A stretch of DNA of 64,000 bases. Origin: Bactericera cockerelli (taxonomy: Eukaryota > Arthropoda > Insecta > Hemiptera > Triozidae). Within the stretch, counting starts at the first letter, position 1, and every line of letters starts with the position of its first letter. The stretch lies in contig CM044957.1 of assembly GCA_024516035.1 (NCBI GenBank), forward strand, positions 14,828,564-14,892,563, given 5' to 3'. The notes beneath the pieces are model-generated. The model did no database searches. It saw only the letters and a list, made by a program, of their open reading frames with translations, and had not been told where the DNA came from. This document shows positions 57,620-64,000 of the stretch, piece after piece. The position numbers and the translations under genes are program-made.

Positions 57620-60600
57620 CTAAAACACAAAACAGACGAAAACAAAGTTTAAACAATTAATTTTCGTACGATTAGAGTTACTTTTTTTTCGTCTTTCTTT
57701 CTTTTTTATGCATATATTTTTTTTTTTTTAATTCGGGTTTAACGTCGCTTTCAACTGCATGGTCATATCACGACGGGGGTGTTACCCTCCATTCGCACGA
57801 AACTCACAAACTGCTACACACATTAACATCACTCAGCCTGGGTTGGGCCGGAATGAAGTCTTCACCTCGCTGGACGTTGCTTAACTTCGGTGATCCTCCG
57901 AGAACCGGTGCATTCAACGGGCCATCAACGCTGACTTTTAGAATTCTTCTTTAAGAAAAAAATCCCAAAAAATAATGTAATGTAAATTTTGTTACAAAAA
58001 AAGCTCTCGAGGAAAAATACTCACGATAACTTATGTGACTGCTGAGTACAATTATACTCGATACTCGCAAGTATATACTCGATACTCGCAAGTACAAATT
58101 TGTGCTGATCACTAATTTGGAGCAAGGAAGAAAACCTTTTTTTTCAAATAACAATCTGTCCAATTTTTTAGCTCGTTTAGTCCTTACCAATACTAATACT
58201 AATGGATTTGTTTAAATGTTTAAAGGATGATAAAAAGCCCCCATGAAATAATGGGGAGGCCTCGGTTCTAAACTGATTTTGTACAATAATATTTTCTTAT
58301 TTATGTAATTCCTATATTAAGATATATTGTTCAAACTAAATGTACAAATAAAGGCATATTATATTATATTATAGTCCTTACCTATGGCAGTTTTCAGGTC
58401 GTCCCTCTTCCTGCCCACTTGGTTCTGGCTCTCCCTCAGGTCACTCTTCAAGTTCCGGAACTCATACTCCAGCTGGAACACAGCCTCCCGCTTCACAAAG
58501 GTCTGCTTCGATACCTCGTGGCACTCCAGCACTGCGTCACGGACGCTTTTCCTGTGAACCACACACACGAGATGATCATTACGAGTGGTTCTGTGAACCG
58601 TAGACCTCACTCAGAGCTGGGTTTAAGACGCCTAAAAATTGATCTTTTTGTTTGGCTATTAGCTTGGTCTCAAAACTCATCTGCAATTTAAGCTACTAAG
58701 CGTGACATTATACTAGAAGAAGCAAATGCAGGAACACAGGACACAATGTAGAACTGACACATCAGCAGAAACACATCTCTTTAACTGACTCAACAGACCT
58801 GGTGCCTGAATCTTTGTGGACCAACCAACCATGTCAAAGTAGCAGAAATCCTTGGGTATTGATGAGAAATGTGAACTTACGATGCTGAAGGTCCCGGGTT
58901 CGAACCCCAGAGCCAACAAAACATTTGTATGCAATATTTGGTTACAGCCTCTTGATTGTACCTTCCGGTGCGCTCGAGTGATCACAAGCGTCTACCGTAG
59001 CTGCTGTTTCATGGCTACGAAACAAAAGAAAGGCTGTGAAACACTCATCTTTTTCTTTTCTTCTTTTAAAATGTCTTCACTAGAAAGCTCAGACTGGCAA
59101 CTTACATTTTCGATGTGAACATGGTCTTCAAGTACTTCATGCTATCGTCCCCAGATGGCAACTGAATAGTCCCTTCAATCTGTAGTAGAGCTTCCATCTT
59201 GCGTTCCAAGTCCTGTAATACAGTAACAAATATTATAATTCAAGTTATTCTTGACAAAATCGGTAAAATCTAGCCAGCCATCAAGCCGAAAGAATCAAAT
59301 TTGAAAGTTTTCAGACATTTTAAATATCAAAATTCAAGAAATATTTTTACTTTACTCGGTTTTAAGTGCATAGCTTTAACCACACTACACTTACAATACA
59401 CACTGGACACGGAAGAATCCCAGAACACACTGATTCTAGGCGTCAAAAGGGTTCTATACCCATATCAATCCTTCCACACTCATGGACACAGAAAGAAAGT
59501 AAGTATAAACAGAAAGGCTTGGGAGAAAGAGATTGAAATCACCCACTGTCTCATTAATAATCAATATAGTTGATGTTCAAAGGCTACTAAACTCAGTTTC
59601 ACACACTCATTAAACTCACCTCTCAAATGATCACATGGGAAATCAATATTTTAATCAATTTGTCATTGATATAGTGTTAGGGTACGTTTCATTATTAATA
59701 TTATTATACAAATTCGATAAAGTTTTATTTATAGTAAGACTATACATACAAGGAATATTTACAATATTATAGAAACAAAACTTGATCAAGTGTCGTAATA
59801 AAATAATTAAATAAAAAATCTAATTTCGCAATAATTGAAAAAATCCTAACTTTAACTGGATGTTAAACAGAATCTAATAAAAAGTTATCATATTTGTGTT
59901 AATCACTTTAGTGATATCACAACTACTCAAACTCGCTTTACTAAATCTACGCTGAAACGGGGACTTGAACCACCGACATCCAGGTTACGAGTCCGCCGCC
60001 TTATCGATCAAGCTACTGAGGTCGGTCAGAAAACAGAATCTAATGGATATAATTTCAATGTTTACCTCAAATTGATACAAACCTACAATGAGGTGCGTTC
60101 TTTTTGACTTTCCTTCAATGATGTTTTGAGAAATATTCTATTTAATGTGCGATGTGCGCTGGTTTACTAAAGTTTACTCAAATTGAGTAAAAAATACATA
60201 CCTCAATCTTTTTCTTGAACTCATCTATTTCTCCTTGCACTACACCATACGCGGATTTACAGTTGTTGTTTTTCTTTTTCAAATCGTATAACAAGTTGGC
60301 ATGGCTTTCCTGAAAATTAAAATAATATTAATTGAGGAAAAATATTACAGAGAACAAAAAGAAATTTTAAAGGAAAATAGAAAATATACATTTAATGCTT
60401 CCTGACACTCCTAACTTAACAAACTGTTTCTTGAAAAAACTTGTACAGACACAGCTTTTAACTTAAAGCGTTTTGAACCTCAAACAATTCCTAATTAGCT
60501 AGTCTGGTTTAGGTTTGGCTGATTTACTTCCTCTCTTAAGTCACATAGATAACAGCTAGGCACGCAGAATACTTTCAAATTCTGTGTGAATTAATTTTAG

Positions 60601-63587
60601 CTTAACTTGGACATGAAATTATTGTTAACAAAATTACATGTGCATCACTACTAAACTAAAAATTAAATATAACAAAAGTATTAATAATTAAATGTTTATT
60701 TATGTATGTATTTGTTATCCACTGTCATCATAATGCTCACTTTATCAAACAAGTGTATTTTTGTACTATTGCGTGTGTTTATAAAAGACGAAGTTACTTA
60801 CCCTGAGTTTGCCGAGCTCAAAACTTTTCAATGCAATCTTCTTTTTTATCTCGATGCACTTCTGATTCACAATCTTCAGGTTTCGGATCATAATCTGGTT
60901 TCCATCCTCTATCTCCGCCACCATGGAGTTGCCTTTCTCGCAGTGGTCCGCCATCTTGTTCAGCTTCAGTTTCTCTTCAAACTCTTCCTGAAGTTCAAGA
61001 AAAGAAAAACTTGTTAGGGATTGAAAATTAACAATTACCTACGATGGTAAAATATATGTCTGACTGGGGGACGTTGAACAGGGAGAAGGCCAATGTCTCG
61101 CTAGACCGACCTCAGTAGTTTGATCGATAAGGCGGCGGACTTGAAACCTGTAGGTCGGTGGTTTGGTAAAGCGAGTTTGAGTAGTTGTGACATTACTGAT
61201 AAACACAAACATGATAACTTTTTAATGTCTCGCTAGAGGACTACAAACAGAGAACTGCTAACCAACCCTTACAAGCCAGGCTAGCTTGCAGTTTCCTCAG
61301 GGTTTAATGACTTTTAAAGAAAAAGTTCAAGTTTTCACGATGGTTGATCCCAAATGGAAATACATATGTGGTTCAGGACGAGCCAACTTTGAAATAAAGT
61401 TGGCTGGAGTCCATCATTCCCCGCTCCAGCTGTATCTAAGCTGGCTACAACAATAACAACAAAAATATGGTAAAAATTAGAATGCTTGTACAATAATTTG
61501 AACAAATAAAAAATTAATCACTAGGTATAATCGTTTTTTCAAGATGAATAGCTTCTTCTTATGAAAATGAAACAGAATATTGTTTGACCAGTAAACACCA
61601 CATGTTAGATACAACAGTTCCTGATGAATAAAACACCTGGGCCCAAGTGTAGAGTCAAAAACAGCCTGATTAAGCACGACCTATAGGCATTTGATTGTGT
61701 ATGAAGTTGATTTATTTAATCTGCCTTGAAATTATTAATGTATCCTACATTATTTTTGTTGGACTAATCAAAAATGGAAGAAAAAATAATGCCCGCCCAT
61801 CAGAGAGGAACTATTTTATCTAAAAAGTTACTTTTACCTTTTCTTTGAGCAGTCTGTTTTGTTCTTGCGTGTTTTCAATTAATTTTTTCTCCAGTTCAGC
61901 AATTTGATTCACAAGTTGTTCCTTGTGGTCACTCAAGTCTTTGCCGTACTCCAGTGCTGTTCTGATTTCTCTCTGAATTTCATTCTGGCGAAATTCAATT
62001 TCTGAAATGTTTCTTCTGGTCATTTCTACTTTCTCTTTGAGTTCGGAGATTTGTGCCTGAGGAAAAGTAGAAAGGGTGATGGTCCATATTGAACAAACAA
62101 AAAACAAAATCCAAATAAAGATTCATTGCTATCAGAGTAATAATTATAGTGATCTAAGATTCAATAATATCTGTGTTTTGTATACAGTGAGCGCACAATC
62201 AGCTCCGTGGTAAGATACTTTCTTTTCATGCAGATTGACCCATGTTTGAACCCCAGAAACAACAAAAATGTGTATTCAAAATTTAGTTAAACTAAAAAGA
62301 TGAGTACCTCATACTCAGCTTGCATTTCCTCTGTTATCACAGGACTTGTGTCCTCTGGTGGAGCCTCTTTCTTCTTCTTACGCTCTGCCTTCTCATCTTT
62401 TGCTTTCTGTCGCTCTTCTTCTTGGCCTTGTTTTCGTTTCCTCAACAACTCATTCTTCTCTCTCTGAAAACAAAGAAAAGATATTATGTAATTTAAAATT
62501 AGAGTCCATTATGAAATGGGTCTGGTCAAGCCAGTCTCTATGGTGTTATGGTTGTGACTACTCCCTGTAGTTGAGAGATCTTGAGTTTGATTCCTGGTTG
62601 GGGCAGACTTTTTGAACAGAAAAATTCTGTTCCCTCCGACCACGTAAGGCTGGCATTTCCGGCCCTACCTAAGCTGGGTGAGGTTAATGTGTGTAGCTTG
62701 TATGATTCCCTGCAAATGGAGGGTAAGACCCCTATCCTTAGTATCTCAAATCAGGACCAAATAGAATCAGCTGGTCACAATAGATCTAATAGGGGTCAGT
62801 GTGATAATTGGGGCTTCTCTTATGGAACTCCAACCAGTTAATAATAATAAAATAGGCTACTTCAGTTGGGTTGAGATGCTTATAAATTTGAGATGCTTGA
62901 CCTTACTGATAAATGCTGGTTAGCAGCTCTTTACTTTCTATGAATCACATCCCTTCATGGAGCTCTGTGATTGGTGGAAAATCCTAGTAGTTTTCGGAAA
63001 TCCAGAGACCGGAAGTCTAGTTTGGATACTATAAAATTATAAATGAGGAATGAATCAGATAATTTTACCATTTCAGATGTAACTAGTTAGTAGCTTTTCA
63101 ATGGTTCAAAATTCAAAATCATAAATTAAAAGCTTATTTCCACTGACCACAATATGATTCTATGGGGTAGGTCTAGTGAGAGATAGCAACACTGTCCTTT
63201 CTTTGCACTCAAGACTTAGCATGGGGTTAAGTGGCAGAGAATGCCTAAGGCATTAACTTCACCCCGGATTACAAAACAATTGTAAATATAAATTAATGTT
63301 GTTCTATATTTTTTGTATGTACATATTTTTAAGTTTTTTTTTAATCTATTGTTATTAATTTCTGATTGATTTTTTTGTATGAAAAATAAAGTGTATATAA
63401 AAAAAAAACTAGAAGCACTTACTATTTCCTTTAATTTCTGTTCTAGAATCCTTTTCTCAGAATCTTGTTTCTCTTTAGCTTGTTTCCTCTCCTGCTGCAT
63501 GACTTTCAATTGATCTTCTTTTTCTAGGCAGGCTTGCTTCCTTTTCCTCAAGAGTTCCTTCTTTTCAGCTACTTCTGCCCTCAGTGC
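56646..63587 (-). CDS. Coiled-coil protein with KEN-box tail, C-terminal eight exons (partial)
   Basis: Minus-strand exons in order: 63423-63587, 62308-62463, 61838-62056, 60802-60987, 60202-60309, 59106-59212, 58382-58551, 56646-57619, with GT-AG junctions and consistent phases (0,0,0,0,0,2,1). They encode 694 residues plus stop; the N-terminus is beyond 64,000. The first seven exons are almost continuous coiled coil, rich in E, K, Q and R. The last exon is acidic and Ser/Asn-rich, with four ~20-residue repeats (SSFIDEEGLATKFKNINSSL-type) and DKENSD, a KEN degron, 11 residues from the C-terminus. The family is not recognised: kinetochore, centrosome and cilium coiled-coil proteins are all possible. 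The KEN box hints at cell-cycle-controlled destruction (inference). It converges on SCAR, with 6.2 kb between stop codons. Confidence 0.8.
57735..57930 (+). mobile_element. Dispersed SINE-like repeat (family S6) in intron
   Basis: GGTTTAACGTCGCTTTCAAC, ACGACGGGGGTGTTACCCTC, AAACTCACAAACTGC, ACATCACTCAGCCTGGG. Shares order and words with 38,890 and, inverted, 48,600 and 62,585. Confidence 0.55.
58382..58551 (-). CDS. Coiled-coil gene, second-last exon
   Basis: Encodes KSVRDAVLECHEVSKQTFV, then REAVFQLEYEFRNLKSDLRE and GRKRDDLKTAIG. Boundaries TTCACAG/G and G/GTAAGG on minus. Confidence 0.85.
58868..58990 (+). mobile_element. SINE S2 fragment
   Basis: AAGGTCCCGGGTTCGAACCC, then GTATGCAATATTTGGTT and TACCTTCCGGTGCGCTCG; box A side replaced. 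Confidence 0.6.
59106..59212 (-). CDS. Coiled-coil gene exon
   Basis: Encodes DLERKMEALLQIEGTIQLPS then GDDSMKYLKTMFTSK. The LPSGDDS segment breaks the coiled coil. Donor GTAAGT at complement 59,105. Confidence 0.82.
59884..60030 (-). mobile_element. tRNA-derived SINE (family S3), best copy
   Basis: Minus: GACCTCAGTAGCTTGATCGA, TAAGGCGGCGGACTCGTAAC, GGTGGTTCAAGTCCCCG (box B), TTTAGTAAAGCGAGTTTGAG, GTTGTGATATCAC, and AACACAAATATGATAACTTT. Confidence 0.75.
60202..60309 (-). CDS. Coiled-coil gene exon
   Basis: 36 codons: ESHANLLYDLKKKNNNCKSA then YGVVQGEIDEFKKKIE. Acceptor TTTTCAG, donor GTATGT. Confidence 0.85.
60802..60987 (-). CDS. Coiled-coil gene exon
   Basis: 62 codons: EEFEEKLKLNKMADHCEKG to CIEIKKKIALKSFELGKLR. 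Acceptor CTTCAG, donor GTAAGT. Confidence 0.85.
61105..61225 (+). mobile_element. SINE S3, plus copy with lost box B
   Basis: GACCGACCTCAGTAGTTTGA, TCGATAAGGCGGCGGACTTG, GTCGGTGGTTTGG, then joins AAAGCGAGTTTGAGTAGTTG; the TCAAGTCCC part of box B is deleted. Confidence 0.7.
61838..62056 (-). CDS. Coiled-coil gene exon
   Basis: 73 codons: AQISELKEKVEMTRRNISE to IENTQEQNRLLKEK, a clean heptad pattern. Acceptor GCCTCAG-type on minus, donor GTAAAA (weak). Confidence 0.85.
62188..62290 (+). mobile_element. SINE S2, diverged
   Basis: GAGCGCACAATCAGCTCCGT, GGTAAG, then GTTTGAACCCCAG (box B) and GTATTCAAAATTTAGTT. Confidence 0.6.
62308..62463 (-). CDS. Coiled-coil gene exon (RKRKQ repeat 2)
   Basis: 52 codons: REKNELLRKRKQGQEEERQ, KKKKEAPPEDTSP (a short non-coil break), EEMQAEYE. 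It shares ELLRKRKQ with the next exon upstream. Confidence 0.85.
62505..62850 (+). mobile_element. SINE-like repeat (family S6), longest copy
   Basis: tRNA-like box B GAGTTTGATTCCTGG, then TTCTGTTCCCTCCGACCACG, GGCCCTACCTAAGCTGGGTG, CCTGCAAATGGAGGGTAAG and an AATAATAATAA tail. Confidence 0.55.
63205..63395. mobile_element. LINE/SINE 3' tail
   Basis: GAGAATGCCTAAGGCATTAA (a hairpin) followed by CTTCACCCCGG, then AT-rich sequence ending near AATAAAGTGTATAT and poly(A). This tail form is common in lepidopteran repeats. Confidence 0.55.
63423..63587 (-). CDS. Coiled-coil gene, most 5' exon in the window
   Basis: 55 codons in phase 0: ALRAEVAEKKELLRKRKQAC to SEKRILEQKLKEI. Acceptor ATGTCAG means more exons lie upstream, beyond 64,000. 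Confidence 0.82.
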
Positions 63588-64000
63588 CTGACATGAATTA
63601 CAAAAATAGGTTATCTAACAGCAAATATCAACCATTTGGATTCTGAAACTAAGTTTGGATCCCATTTTCTAAAGGTTTCATGAAAGAAAATGCCATTTTT
63701 TTAGTTATTTACACATGTGTAATTGATATAATGGTACACATGTTATAGAATTTTTCGAAAATCATATCTGTCTCTAAATATGTTAAGTAGATCCACTTTT
63801 GTAGTGTCCTGTATGTTTTCTCACATATTAAGTATACCTTATGAATAGATAATTGTATACATTACTCCAATATTCAGGAAGGCACATAAGCATCTACTGG
63901 ACATATGTTTTTGAATGCTAATGCTGGAAGTAAATATGTTTGATTTTAACTTGATGTATCTTTATTATTTGAAACATACTATCTATCAGCCTGTTGATGA
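63588..64000. other. Intron of the coiled-coil gene, no exon seen
   Basis: AT-rich. No further exon with splice sites on minus could be identified before the window edge. Confidence 0.4.

Noticed and set aside
58200..63587. Naming the coiled-coil gene as a known kinetochore protein (for example Nuf2 or Ndc80)
   Set aside because: Only generic coiled coil is visible; no calponin-homology or other diagnostic domain lies inside the window.

Overview
This is an animal nuclear genome window, most likely from an insect. It has spliced genes with GT-AG introns, GC-rich exons in AT-rich introns, tRNA-derived SINEs, LINE tails, TA- and TTAA-flanked MITEs and large satellite arrays. The LINE/SINE tail hairpins and the TAGG-type runs look lepidopteran-like, but the order is not established.

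Layout. 1-1,370: AT-rich transposon debris. 1,379-7,580: a satellite whose units carry a near-palindrome centred on ACTAGT, a poly(T) tract, TTGCATG motifs and an 18-bp GC-rich minisatellite. 7,590-22,545: a higher-order repeat in which six copies of a ~700-bp structured block (called K here) alternate with a 49-bp and an ~84-bp minisatellite; a dimer of ~4.7 kb is duplicated almost exactly. 22,977-23,898: a 9/54-bp minisatellite. 23,905-25,200: diverged copies of the K structures. No protein gene is supported in the first 25 kb. 25,200-38,330: mostly non-coding DNA with dispersed repeats, plus one intact 992-codon single-ORF non-LTR retrotransposon of R2/R4-like type on the minus strand (28,852-31,830).

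Two host genes follow, convergently oriented. SCAR/WAVE (plus strand, 38,330-50,432, nine coding exons) is complete, with SCAR homology domain, basic region, proline-rich region and WH2/central/acidic VCA end; exon 7 has an apparent 1-base frameshift. Its introns carry several tandem repeats touching splice sites, two palindromic MITEs and a complete hammerhead ribozyme motif of Penelope-like-element type. A coiled-coil gene (minus strand, 56,646-63,587, at least eight exons, N-terminus outside the window) ends in a serine-rich acidic tail with four internal repeats and a KEN box. Between them lie a duplicated 3'UTR segment, a MITE split by a SINE, and a truncated LINE flanked by 223-bp direct repeats.

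The most unusual features are the K block, whose stem-loops keep pairing through compensatory changes, the hammerhead ribozyme, and the tandem duplication of a 5' splice site.
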